From assembly GCA_964616465.1 (NCBI GenBank), contig CAZTTO010000010.1, positions 71,749-135,748 on the forward strand: a stretch of 64,000 bases of DNA, in the 5' to 3' direction. The notes under the pieces were generated by a model, which ran no database searches, was not told where the DNA came from, and saw only the letters and a list, made by a program, of their open reading frames with translations. The DNA is from JAFLBI01 sp964616465. GTDB lineage: Bacteria > Bacteroidota > Bacteroidia > Chitinophagales > Chitinophagaceae. Both the position numbers and the translations under genes were made by a program. Each line of letters opens with the position of its first letter. The stretch's first letter is position 1. This document shows, piece by piece, positions 18,497 through 25,863 of this stretch.

Positions 18497-19330
18497 TCAC
18501 TGCTGATTAAAGAAACGCTGAAAAAATAAAAGCTGATACGGAACTGCATTGGCCCAGTACTGCCAGGTATGACCGCCCGGACGTTCTATGTATTCGTGTT
18601 TTACTTTTAATTGCAAAAGTTGTTGGTGCAGGGCCTTATTAATGTCATAGAAGAAATCTTCTGTGCCGCAGTCAATTATGATTTTAAGTGGAAATTCAGA
18701 CGGCTTCTTAACCACACCTTTTACAGAGTATTCTTCCCATCTTGTTGGATAAGCAGAACTATCGCCAATCCTTTTTGCAATATCAAATTTTGAGCGAGAG
18801 GAATTAATATCTACGCCACCACTCATGCTTCCACAAGCACCAAAAAGATTAGAGTGGCGCCATCCAAGAAACAACCCGCCATGTCCACCCATACTTAATC
18901 CGGTTATAGCTCTCCCCTTCCTGTCTTTTACAGTTCTGTATGCACTATCTATAAATGGAACAACTTCAGCAACAATATGAGTTTCGTACCTAAAGTTTGA
19001 ATCTAAAGGACTATCCCAATACCAACTGCTGTAGCCACCATCGGGACAAACAACAATACATTTAAATTGATCGACGTATGTAGTTAATTGAGGAACCAGC
19101 TTCACCCAGTCGCGGTAGTTACCACTATAACCATGAAGCAGGTATACGACAGGATATTGATTACTTGAATTCCTGTAAGAATCTGGAACTACGACAGAAG
19201 CCGAAATAGATTTTTTCATTGATGGACTATATATCCTAACAGTATCTACATAGCCAGCCTGAACTAATTGTATAGAAAAAATGAGTAGGGAAGCTATAAT
19301 AAGTCTCTTTTGTAAAAATTGTTTCCACAT
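18497..19330 (-). CDS. secreted esterase, esterase D / antigen 85-like alpha/beta hydrolase
   Basis: A 277-residue exported hydrolase of the putative-esterase family. Visible features are the signal peptide ending LVQAG, the oxyanion region VVYLLHGYSGNYRDW, the nucleophile elbow GLSMGGHGG, an acid in DCGTEDFF and the catalytic His in RPGGHTWQYW. Family members act on acylated sugars, such as feruloyl or acetyl esters, or on S-formylglutathione; the substrate is not known here. I use ATG 19330; an in-frame start 11 codons upstream would put charged residues before the signal peptide. The gene is divergent from the SPFH operon. Confidence 0.88.
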   Translation of the reverse strand: MWKQFLQKRLIIASLLIFSIQLVQAGYVDTVRIYSPSMKKSISASVVVPDSYRNSSNQYPVVYLLHGYSGNYRDWVKLVPQLTTYVDQFKCIVVCPDGGYSSWYWDSPLDSNFRYETHIVAEVVPFIDSAYRTVKDRKGRAITGLSMGGHGGLFLGWRHSNLFGACGSMSGGVDINSSRSKFDIAKRIGDSSAYPTRWEEYSVKGVVKKPSEFPLKIIIDCGTEDFFYDINKALHQQLLQLKVKHEYIERPGGHTWQYWANAVPYQLLFFQRFFNQQ

Positions 19331-19350
19331 ACTACGAATGTGAGATTTTT

Positions 19351-19380
19351 TTGGCAGATTCAAAAGATGGTATATTTTTG
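19351..19380 (+). promoter_or_regulatory. Bacteroidota-type promoter of the SPFH operon
   Basis: TTG at 19351-19353 inside a T-run, a 19-base spacer, then TATTTTTG at 19373-19380: a full match to TTG-N19-TAnnTTTG. The first ATG is only eight bases after the -7 element, so the leader is very short or absent; the ATG at 19398 would have a leader of about ten bases. Confidence 0.7.
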
Positions 19381-19388
19381 ATATTAAA

Positions 19389-20267
19389 ATGATATCAATG
19401 GAAAAGTTATTTAACCCAACAAATGGCTACTTAGCCTTATTGATTTCGCTGATTCTCACAGTTATTGCTGTAGTTTGCATTTCTCTTTTTGCTGCCGATA
19501 AAGAGCCGTGGATGATTATATCTGCGATTATTAGCTTTTTATCTGCCTGTGTGCTATGGGCTGGAATAATTGTAGTTAGCCCTAACCATGCTCGTGTATT
19601 GACCTTTTTTGGGAAGTATGTGGGTACTGTAAGAGAGAATGGATTGTTATTTGTAAACCCTCTTTTTACAAAAGAAAAAATATCACTTCGCTCGCAAAAC
19701 CTCGAAAGCCAAACTTTAAAAGTAAACGACAAAATGGGGAACCCTATTGAAATTGGGGCTGTTTGTGTTTGGCAGGTGCATGATACTTTCAAAGCCATTT
19801 TTGATGTGGATGACTACCTTCATTTCGTAAAAGTTCAGAGCGAGGCTGCTATTAGACACCTAGCCACAACTTGTCCATACGATCATATGGAAGATGAGCA
19901 TGCTCAAATAACACTTCGTGATGGAGGTGATAAGGTAAACCACTTACTTGAAGAAGAATTAAATGAAAGACTGTCTGCAGCTGGCATTAAAGTTTTAGAA
20001 GCTCGCATTAGTCACCTAGCCTATGCTCCTGAAATAGCTGGAGCTATGCTACAAAGACAACAAGCTACTGCCATTGTTTCTGCAAGAACTAAAATTGTAG
20101 AAGGTGCGGTTGGAATGGTTGAGTTAGCTTTAAAAGAGTTGGAAGCAAAAGGAATTATTTTAGAGGACACTGATAAAAAAGCTAGTATGGTCAGCAACCT
20201 AATGGTTGTTCTATGTAGCGACCGATCTGTTCAACCTGTAGTAAATACTGGAACACTTTATTCTTAA
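19389..20267 (+). CDS. SPFH/band 7 domain membrane protein
   Basis: A 292-residue protein with two N-terminal membrane helices (about 14-34 and 40-62), then an SPFH domain starting VVSPNHARVLTFFGKYVGT and running to about residue 230 with a helical end (EARISHLAYAPEIAGAMLQRQQA). SPFH proteins assemble into large membrane rings that organise microdomains or control proteases. The C-terminal tail (SVQPVVNTGTLYS) is short. The gene opens an operon-like run with a small membrane peptide, a two-helix protein and an RHH protein. An alternative start is 19398. Confidence 0.88.
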   Translation: MISMEKLFNPTNGYLALLISLILTVIAVVCISLFAADKEPWMIISAIISFLSACVLWAGIIVVSPNHARVLTFFGKYVGTVRENGLLFVNPLFTKEKISLRSQNLESQTLKVNDKMGNPIEIGAVCVWQVHDTFKAIFDVDDYLHFVKVQSEAAIRHLATTCPYDHMEDEHAQITLRDGGDKVNHLLEEELNERLSAAGIKVLEARISHLAYAPEIAGAMLQRQQATAIVSARTKIVEGAVGMVELALKELEAKGIILEDTDKKASMVSNLMVVLCSDRSVQPVVNTGTLYS

Positions 20268-20276
20268 TACCTTTTT

Positions 20277-20375
20277 ATGAAAGCATTTGCATTTTTGTTT
20301 CCTGCGCTTGCACTTTTAGTCATGCTTTTGAATTTTGTATTCATGATAGTTCTGAATTTTTTTAGAAATCTTTAG
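20277..20375 (+). CDS. possible 32-residue membrane peptide
   Basis: A short reading frame begins 9 bases after the SPFH gene and ends 8 bases before the next. The predicted peptide is almost wholly hydrophobic (FAFLFPALALLVMLLNF then MIVLNFF) and would form one membrane helix. No Shine-Dalgarno is seen, but few genes here have one. It could be a real SPFH partner or chance. Conservation of this frame between SPFH and the downstream gene in relatives would decide. Confidence 0.35.
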   Translation: MKAFAFLFPALALLVMLLNFVFMIVLNFFRNL

Positions 20376-20383
20376 TATTTCAA

Positions 20384-20881
20384 ATGAAGATCCAGTCAAA
20401 TAAAATTTTATTTCAAGAAGCTCAATATTTTAGAAATACTTGGGTATGGACATCCCTTATCCTTTCAAGTGTTTTCTCCTTTGTTCTGGTAGGTGTTGTG
20501 CTTTTGGCAGATAAGGAAAGTGACAATAACCTTTGGATTACACTTGGTACTGTTGGAGGAATCAATGCAATCAATTTGACTATCTTTTATTTATTAGGCT
20601 TTGAGTACATTGTTTCAGAAACAGGAATTTATTATAAATGGAAACCTTTTCACTTCAAATACAGACATATTCCCAAAGAATGGATCATCAAATTTTATTA
20701 TAGAAAATGGGATAGAATGCAATGGGGATTTACAAAAAGAAAAGATTGGGGTAGTTGTCATACCGTAAATGGCAATCATGGAATTCAGCTAGAACTGAAT
20801 AATAGAAAGTGGATGTACATAGGAACACAAAAAAGACAACAACTAGAAAATGCGCTTGAAAGAATGATTTCTCACCACTAG
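20384..20881 (+). CDS. small membrane protein with PH-like domain, unknown function
   Basis: A 165-residue protein with two membrane helices (about 20-41 and 52-70) followed by a soluble domain: a GFEYIVSETGIYYKWKPF strand pair, a basic KFYYRKWDRMQWGF stretch and a final helix beginning IGTQKRQQLENALE. The layout resembles bacterial PH-like membrane proteins, though I cannot name the family firmly. It follows the SPFH unit and is five bases from the RHH gene, so co-transcription is likely. Confidence 0.7.
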   Translation: MKIQSNKILFQEAQYFRNTWVWTSLILSSVFSFVLVGVVLLADKESDNNLWITLGTVGGINAINLTIFYLLGFEYIVSETGIYYKWKPFHFKYRHIPKEWIIKFYYRKWDRMQWGFTKRKDWGSCHTVNGNHGIQLELNNRKWMYIGTQKRQQLENALERMISHH

Positions 20882-20886
20882 TAGAT

Positions 20887-21081
20887 ATGGCCGATAAAAA
20901 AAACTTCATATTAAGAATTGACGAATCCACTTATAAACTATTAGAAAAGTGGGCAGCAGACGAATTTAGAAGTGTGAACGGGCAACTAGAGTGGCTGATT
21001 GACAAAGCTTTACGAGATTCTGGACGAAAAAAAGACAAACAACCCAATTCAGTCAAACCAAATTCTCCATCCGCTAAATAA
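20887..21081 (+). CDS. Arc-like ribbon-helix-helix small protein
   Basis: A 64-residue protein. The segment NFILRIDESTYKLLEKWAAD followed by EFRSVNGQLEWLIDKAL fits a ribbon-helix-helix fold: a short beta strand with alternating residues, then two helices, as in Arc/MetJ-type DNA-binding proteins. The C-terminus is a basic, Pro/Ser-rich tail. It would form a dimer and could bind DNA, perhaps the operon promoter at 19351-19380; that is inference. It is five bases downstream of the PH-like membrane protein gene and closes the SPFH operon. Confidence 0.75.
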   Translation: MADKKNFILRIDESTYKLLEKWAADEFRSVNGQLEWLIDKALRDSGRKKDKQPNSVKPNSPSAK

Positions 21082-21100
21082 CATCTGTGTATATTCAACA

Positions 21101-21131
21101 TTGGGCATATTTAACAGAATGTTTATGTTTG
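21101..21131 (+). promoter_or_regulatory. Bacteroidota-type promoter of the amidotransferase gene
   Basis: TTG at 21101-21103, a 20-base spacer and TATGTTTG at 21124-21131 match the TTG/TAnnTTTG consensus. The ATG at 21137 begins five bases after the -7 element, at about the expected transcription start, which suggests a leaderless message. Confidence 0.6.
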
Positions 21132-21136
21132 TCCCC

Positions 21137-21976
21137 ATGAAGTTCAGCGAGAATAAGCCCATTCGTATTGCCATTCTTGATTTATATGAAGGCCATGTGA
21201 ACCAAGGGATGAGGTGTATTAGAGAACTCATTAATACTTGGGGCGAGATGCATCAATGTGAGGTGCAGTTTAAAGAATTTGATGTTAGACAACACCTGGC
21301 AACCCCCGATTTAAGTTACGATGCTTACATATCTAGTGGCGGACCAGGTTCTCCTCTTGAAACTGAAGGGAACGATTGGGAGCGGGCCTATTTTAATTGG
21401 TTACAACAAGTGGAAGACTGGAATAAGAATCCAGAGAATTTATCTAAAAAGCATGTTCTGTTTATCTGCCATAGCTTTCAATTAGCTTGTAGGCACTATG
21501 GTATAGGCTTGGTATGTAAAAGGAAGTCAACTTCATTTGGTGTATTCCCTGTTCATATGATGCCAGATGGAAAAAATGAGGAGCTATTCGATGGACTTAA
21601 AGACCCTTTTTATGCAGTAGATAGCCGCGATTTCCAAGTAATTCAACCTAATTACAATAAGCTGCAGGAAATGGGCGGAAAAATATTAGCCATTGAAAAA
21701 ATGCGTCCGCACGTTCCTTATGAACGCGCAATTATGTCGGTACGTTTCAATGATTACTTTATTGGCACTCAATTTCATCCCGAAGCAGATGCTGCAGGTA
21801 TGAGTATGTATTTGCAGAGAGAAGATAAAAAGCAAAGTGTTATTGAAAACCACGGAGAAGCCAAATGGCAAAGCATGGTTGAGCAATTGCAGGATCCAGA
21901 AAAAATTATGTGGACCAATACACATATTATTCCAAACTTTTTGAACCAAGCTGTTGGCGAGTTGGTGACTTATTAA
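21137..21976 (+). CDS. class I glutamine amidotransferase-like protein
   Basis: A 279-residue protein with a GATase1 domain: SSGGPGSP oxyanion loop near residue 65, nucleophile Cys111 in FICHSFQLA, and His214/Glu216 in GTQFHPEAD, so the triad is complete. Such domains release ammonia from glutamine for a partner synthetase or hydrolyse gamma-glutamyl compounds. The segment around Cys lacks the usual GICLGHQ form. I start at 21137; 21119 is an alternative but lies upstream of the predicted -7 element. It is followed 56 bases later by an ATP-grasp-like gene, a natural partner. Confidence 0.85.
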   Translation: MKFSENKPIRIAILDLYEGHVNQGMRCIRELINTWGEMHQCEVQFKEFDVRQHLATPDLSYDAYISSGGPGSPLETEGNDWERAYFNWLQQVEDWNKNPENLSKKHVLFICHSFQLACRHYGIGLVCKRKSTSFGVFPVHMMPDGKNEELFDGLKDPFYAVDSRDFQVIQPNYNKLQEMGGKILAIEKMRPHVPYERAIMSVRFNDYFIGTQFHPEADAAGMSMYLQREDKKQSVIENHGEAKWQSMVEQLQDPEKIMWTNTHIIPNFLNQAVGELVTY

Positions 21977-22032
21977 ATTCATGAAGTATTAATCCTTAGA
22001 TTTTGTATTTTCATAGCAATTAAACATTTGCT

Positions 22033-23229
22033 ATGGACCCGTTGATTAGAAAAGAATTCAATGCTTTTTTTTCTGAACAGAAATACGAATCATTTTTAGA
22101 AGAACTCCACAATTTCATTCCAAATGCAATTGATTTTAGGGTTGCAGAAACACCCATTTTCGTAGATAAAAATTTTAGAAATAAAATTTTAGATACTTGC
22201 GAACACATCATCGATTGTATAACTGATCCATCATTTAACGAACATACAAGCAAGGCCATACCAAACAACTGGCAAGTACCCAATGAAACACCCTACGCCG
22301 ATTGTATTGCCTTCGATTTTGGAATTTGTGAAGATGAAGAAGGAAATTTAAATCCACAGTTGATAGAAATGCAAGGCTTCCCTTCCTTATTTGCCTATCA
22401 AATTTGGCATGATGAAGTAACTCGTAAGCATTGGCCTATACCTGATAATTTTAGCTCATACTTAAATGGATTTGATAAGACCTCTTATATTAAACTACTG
22501 AAAGACGTGATACTAAGAGGTTACCAAGAAGAGGAAGTGATCTTACTAGAAATTCTTCCACATCAGCAAAAAACAAGAATTGATTTTTATTGTACAGAAA
22601 AATATATAGGCATCCAACCTGTTTGTATCACCGAACTTGAAGTAGAAGGAAATGAACTTTACTATACAAAAGAAGGAAGAAGAATAAAAATCAAACGCAT
22701 TTACAATCGCGTCATTTTTGATGAGCTGCAGCAACAACCGAAAAATATTCAAGAAAAAGGACAAATATTTTTCCAAGAGTTGGATGTGGAATGGTGTCCA
22801 CACCCCAATTGGTTTTACAGAATAAGTAAGTATACCATTCCATTCATTAAACACTCGAATATACCTGATACTTATTTCTTAAACGAGATCAAACAAGTTC
22901 CAAAGAATTTGCAAGAGTATGTTTTAAAACCTTTGTTTTCTTTTGCAGGCCAAGGTGTCATTATTGATGTAACAGAAGACGATATCAATGCAATACAAGA
23001 TCCAGAGAATTGGATTCTACAAAAAAAGGTGCAATACGCTGCATGTATACCCACTCCAGATGTTCCAGCTAAAGCGGAAATAAGAATTTTTTACTTCTGG
23101 AAAAAAGGAGCGGCTCGTCCAATAGCCGCCCAAAATCTAGCTCGATTAAGTAAAGGGAAAATGATTGGAGTGCGTTATAATTTTGATAAGACTTGGGTAG
23201 GTGGAACCAATGCTTATTTTGAAAAATAA
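22033..23229 (+). CDS. ATP-grasp-like protein of unknown function
   Basis: A 398-residue cytoplasmic protein without a firm family name. The C-terminal half resembles an ATP-grasp fold: Lys299 in YVLKPLFSFAGQGV (nucleotide-binding strand and glycine loop), WILQKKVQY as the adenine-binding strand, and Glu349/Arg351 in AEIRIFYFW like metal or phosphate ligands. The N-terminal part has an acidic LIEMQGFPSLFAYQ segment, which could come from a permuted domain. With the amidotransferase upstream it may form a two-gene amide or peptide ligase system. The product is unknown. Confidence 0.6.
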   Translation: MDPLIRKEFNAFFSEQKYESFLEELHNFIPNAIDFRVAETPIFVDKNFRNKILDTCEHIIDCITDPSFNEHTSKAIPNNWQVPNETPYADCIAFDFGICEDEEGNLNPQLIEMQGFPSLFAYQIWHDEVTRKHWPIPDNFSSYLNGFDKTSYIKLLKDVILRGYQEEEVILLEILPHQQKTRIDFYCTEKYIGIQPVCITELEVEGNELYYTKEGRRIKIKRIYNRVIFDELQQQPKNIQEKGQIFFQELDVEWCPHPNWFYRISKYTIPFIKHSNIPDTYFLNEIKQVPKNLQEYVLKPLFSFAGQGVIIDVTEDDINAIQDPENWILQKKVQYAACIPTPDVPAKAEIRIFYFWKKGAARPIAAQNLARLSKGKMIGVRYNFDKTWVGGTNAYFEK

Positions 23230-23233
23230 CTCA

Positions 23234-24118
23234 TTACTTCAAGGCATTGAAGAAACTGTATTCAAAGCTTACTTGCCAGCCTTCCGTATTCCATCTAGCT
23301 ATTGAACCATTCAATTGCTTTCTATAGCCTAGATTCAACTTAGCAGTACTCTTGAATATTAGCTGTATGGCTGGAGCAATATCAATAAAGCCTCCCTTTC
23401 TGTCTAATCCCTCCCCGCCTAGAAACTCAACATATAGGTTGAGGTTGGTTTGGTCGTACGACTTATACTTTACTGGCAGTAATAAATATCCTGCACTGAG
23501 GCTGTATGAGAAAGCTTGTCTTGTAAAGAAATCGTTGAAATTTTGATCTTTACCTATATTGTCCATCCGCTGTACAATAGCACCTGTACCAGAAATAGCA
23601 AGTTTATGAAATAGCTGAGTAGCAACTATGCCCGCAGTCCAACCAGAATGATTACCATTCAATGTAAGGTCATCATTTCGATGTATTTTTTGTCCAATAT
23701 GAATGGAGCCATCTGGACGAACATGTCTTTCTTCGGTAAACATTGCAACATCATTATTCACCACCGAAACCTTTCCAAAAGCTGCCATTCTAAAATGCGC
23801 ATGTACTTGGTCAATACTTAAAAAACGATACTTAGCATATAATCCACCGCCTTCCATTTTCCAAGTAGGCTGAAGCATATTAGAAGCGTATAATGAGCCT
23901 GTTACCATCCAGTTTTTATTAATGCCCAACATAACTTCAGGCATTATTCTGGTTGCTTGCCTACTTTCAAAACTCATTGGCATATGCATAGTTGTAAAAC
24001 GTAAACCAATACTTTTTGCAGGCACATTACTTGCAGGCTCAGAAAACACATAAAGCTCTTGTGCATACATAGCAGTAGTAAATAGCAAGAATAAACTTGC
24101 TGATATTAATCTACGCAT
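23234..24118 (-). CDS. outer-membrane-type protein of the heavy-metal cluster
   Basis: A 294-residue exported protein with a signal peptide ending AMYAQ. The rest is rich in alternating aromatic and polar residues, as in outer-membrane beta barrels, and ends SFEYSFFNALK with a terminal-strand-like aromatic pattern. A Met/His-rich stretch (TMHMPMSF near residue 45) could touch metal. It is the last gene of a tight minus-strand run (four bases after the TlpA-like gene), so it probably takes part in metal handling at the outer membrane. This is inferred from context. Confidence 0.65.
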   Translation of the reverse strand: MRRLISASLFLLFTTAMYAQELYVFSEPASNVPAKSIGLRFTTMHMPMSFESRQATRIMPEVMLGINKNWMVTGSLYASNMLQPTWKMEGGGLYAKYRFLSIDQVHAHFRMAAFGKVSVVNNDVAMFTEERHVRPDGSIHIGQKIHRNDDLTLNGNHSGWTAGIVATQLFHKLAISGTGAIVQRMDNIGKDQNFNDFFTRQAFSYSLSAGYLLLPVKYKSYDQTNLNLYVEFLGGEGLDRKGGFIDIAPAIQLIFKSTAKLNLGYRKQLNGSIARWNTEGWQVSFEYSFFNALK

Positions 24119-24122
24119 ATAT

Positions 24123-24605
24123 TTAATTCTTTTTCGTCTTTAATAATTTTTCAATTTGCTCTACTGAAGGGTCTACTGCAATAACTTTCCCTTTTTCATC
24201 AAGTAAATAACTCGTAGGTAATTGCTCAACACCCCAGCGAATGGCAATAGGCGACTCCCATCCACCTGGATCAATCACTTGTTTCCAAGTAATCGCATCT
24301 TTTTTTATGGCATTCAACCAATCATTTTTAACGTCATCCACAGAAACTCCTAAGATTTCAAAATCCTTCGATTTATACTTTTCATAGATCGGCTTAATGG
24401 CTCTATTTGATTTTCTACATGGGCCACACCAAGAAGCCCAAAAATCTACTAATACCCATTTACCAGAAAAATGATCCAAAGAAATCATTCCACCTTCATT
24501 GCTAGGTAAACTAATTGGCAAAGCTTGATCACCAATTTTTAATTGAGCAAATAGAAAACCCTGCATAAAAAAGCAAATAGCAAAGAGATAAATCTTTTTA
24601 ATCAT
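24123..24605 (-). CDS. TlpA-like periplasmic thioredoxin
   Basis: A 160-residue thioredoxin-fold protein with a signal peptide ending FLFAQ and the redox motif WCGPC (Cys60, Cys63), with the cis-Pro region near EQLPTSYLLDEKG. TlpA/ResA proteins reduce cysteines in the periplasm, for example in cytochrome c or copper-site assembly. It is two bases from the HMA gene upstream and four from the gene downstream, so it is in the metal operon, where it may keep Cys-rich partners reduced. That role is inferred. Confidence 0.9.
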   Translation of the reverse strand: MIKKIYLFAICFFMQGFLFAQLKIGDQALPISLPSNEGGMISLDHFSGKWVLVDFWASWCGPCRKSNRAIKPIYEKYKSKDFEILGVSVDDVKNDWLNAIKKDAITWKQVIDPGGWESPIAIRWGVEQLPTSYLLDEKGKVIAVDPSVEQIEKLLKTKKN

Positions 24606-24607
24606 GG

Positions 24608-25159
24608 CTATAATGTTACGTGGTATACTCTCTTTGAATTATTCGAATTTGAAGCAGTTGTGGTGCAGCATGACTCCATTACACCAGTTTGAAAACAAGT
24701 CATCTTGGTATATTGACTCATTTTTTTATGCTCTTTAGTCGGTAAAAAGTTTTTATCTATAATACGCAGCTTAGTAGCTCCTTGCAACTGCTGCTTTTTT
24801 ACATTCATAAAATGAAGTACTACCCCACCCATTTCAATGTGTGCATCGGGCTGAATAGCAGTTTCATTCATGATTGCTTGAACATCGAGTCGTGCAACAG
24901 AAAATCCGGCATCTTCAACGGCCTTTTTAATTTGATCAAAATCAACAACTTTGTTTTCCTGAAAGTCAATTTCAAAACCTGATGTTTGAATATCTGCTTT
25001 AACAGACTGAACAAACGGTATTTTTTCAATTGATTTAAGAATTGATTTAGAACACAAAGAACAAGTTAACCCACTTGCTTGCAAGGTGGCCGATTTGAGT
25101 TGTGCTTGAGAATAAAAGCCAATTAATAGCATTGAAAAAACTGTAAAGAATTTTTTCAT
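24608..25159 (-). CDS. exported heavy-metal-associated (HMA) domain protein
   Basis: A 183-residue protein with a signal peptide ending YSQAQ and one HMA domain (about 22-92) whose metal site is Cys33/Cys36 in GLTCSLCSKS. HMA domains bind Cu(I), Hg(II) or Zn(II). The C-terminal part has a second Cys group (TCFQTGVMESCC) and an Asn/Ser-rich tail. Probably a periplasmic metal chaperone or sensor. It starts 55 bases after the upstream HMA gene, across a strong hairpin. Confidence 0.85.
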   Translation of the reverse strand: MKKFFTVFSMLLIGFYSQAQLKSATLQASGLTCSLCSKSILKSIEKIPFVQSVKADIQTSGFEIDFQENKVVDFDQIKKAVEDAGFSVARLDVQAIMNETAIQPDAHIEMGGVVLHFMNVKKQQLQGATKLRIIDKNFLPTKEHKKMSQYTKMTCFQTGVMESCCTTTASNSNNSKRVYHVTL

Positions 25160-25177
25160 ATAAAATACTTTTTGAGA

Positions 25178-25202
25178 ATGCGGCCGACTTTGTCGGCCGC
25201 AT
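25178..25202 (-). terminator. GC-rich hairpin between the two HMA genes
   Basis: A perfect 11-bp stem (25178-25188 with 25192-25202) with a 3-base loop. On the minus strand it lacks a U-tract, so it may be a weak terminator, an mRNA-stabilising structure or an attenuator that lowers expression of the downstream genes. Confidence 0.45.
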
Positions 25203-25214
25203 AAAATTTAGAAA

Positions 25215-25772
25215 TTAAGACTTACAGCAAGATTCGTTCGACTTACTACAAACCATTTTACCTTGTGCATCTTTCTTGCAACAACCATCTTGGCTGTTCT
25301 TGCAATTCATAGCTTGAGCGCCATCGCCTTTTTTGCAACAACCTTCTTTTTCGCACTTTTCAGCGGTACAATCCTTACACTTACCTTCTGAGCCTTCTTT
25401 CTTACACTTACCATCTTTGCAACAATCAGCTACAGCTTGTGAAGCATTTTTACGATCATACTTACAACATTCGTGTAATTTTTCATATACCCCATCTTCT
25501 GCGGTAAAATCTTGAGTGTCATGACCAACACCAGCAACTGCTTGCTGAATTTTTGCAGATGAAGTTTTAGAAGAAGCATAAGTAACCTGAAGCATTTTAC
25601 TTTCTTCATTCCAAGTAGCCTTGGTCGCACCACCTTCTTTTGCAGCTTTTTCAATTCTAGTTTTACACATGCCGCAATTACCGTATACTTTAATATTTTC
25701 TGTCTTAGATTGAGCAATCGCCAAGTTTGCAACGAATGCTATTACAATGGATAAAATAAACTTGAGTTTCAT
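25215..25772 (-). CDS. exported HMA domain protein with metallothionein-like Cys-rich tail
   Basis: A 185-residue protein with a signal peptide ending LAIAQ, an HMA domain (about 22-90) with Cys33/Cys36 in GNCGMC, and a tail from residue 101 that holds 16 cysteines in 85 residues, including five CC pairs, with many Lys and Glu. The HMA part probably picks up a soft metal and the tail could store it. The start codon touches one arm of a 15-bp inverted repeat (25772-25863). It is downstream of the interrupted HYC_CC_PP gene on the same strand. Confidence 0.85.
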   Translation of the reverse strand: MKLKFILSIVIAFVANLAIAQSKTENIKVYGNCGMCKTRIEKAAKEGGATKATWNEESKMLQVTYASSKTSSAKIQQAVAGVGHDTQDFTAEDGVYEKLHECCKYDRKNASQAVADCCKDGKCKKEGSEGKCKDCTAEKCEKEGCCKKGDGAQAMNCKNSQDGCCKKDAQGKMVCSKSNESCCKS

Positions 25773-25863
25773 AATTTGATTTTTTGATGTATGATTAATA
25801 GAATAAAAGTTGGAAAGCTATAATAGCTTCCAAAAACAGAGCAGAGGTCAAAAAATCAAATTA
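25772..25863. repeat. 15-bp perfect inverted repeat enclosing a hairpin
   Basis: Arms 25772-25786 and 25849-25863 are perfect reverse complements, 62 bases apart. Inside lies another stem (25810-25820 with 25824-25833, one bulge). One arm ends at the start codon of the HMA gene and the other covers the last codons of the HYC_CC_PP frame. In the minus-strand mRNA, pairing would bury the HMA translation start. Confidence 0.75.
25810..25833 (-). terminator. possible terminator after the HYC_CC_PP gene
   Basis: A 10-bp stem with one bulged base around a 3-base loop, followed on the minus strand by a T-rich but interrupted stretch (CTTTTATTC). It lies in the 83-base gap before the HMA gene. Confidence 0.4.

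Noticed and set aside
19427..19798. 123-residue minus-strand frame inside the SPFH gene
   Set aside because: Opposite to a clear SPFH domain; no motif and no promoter.
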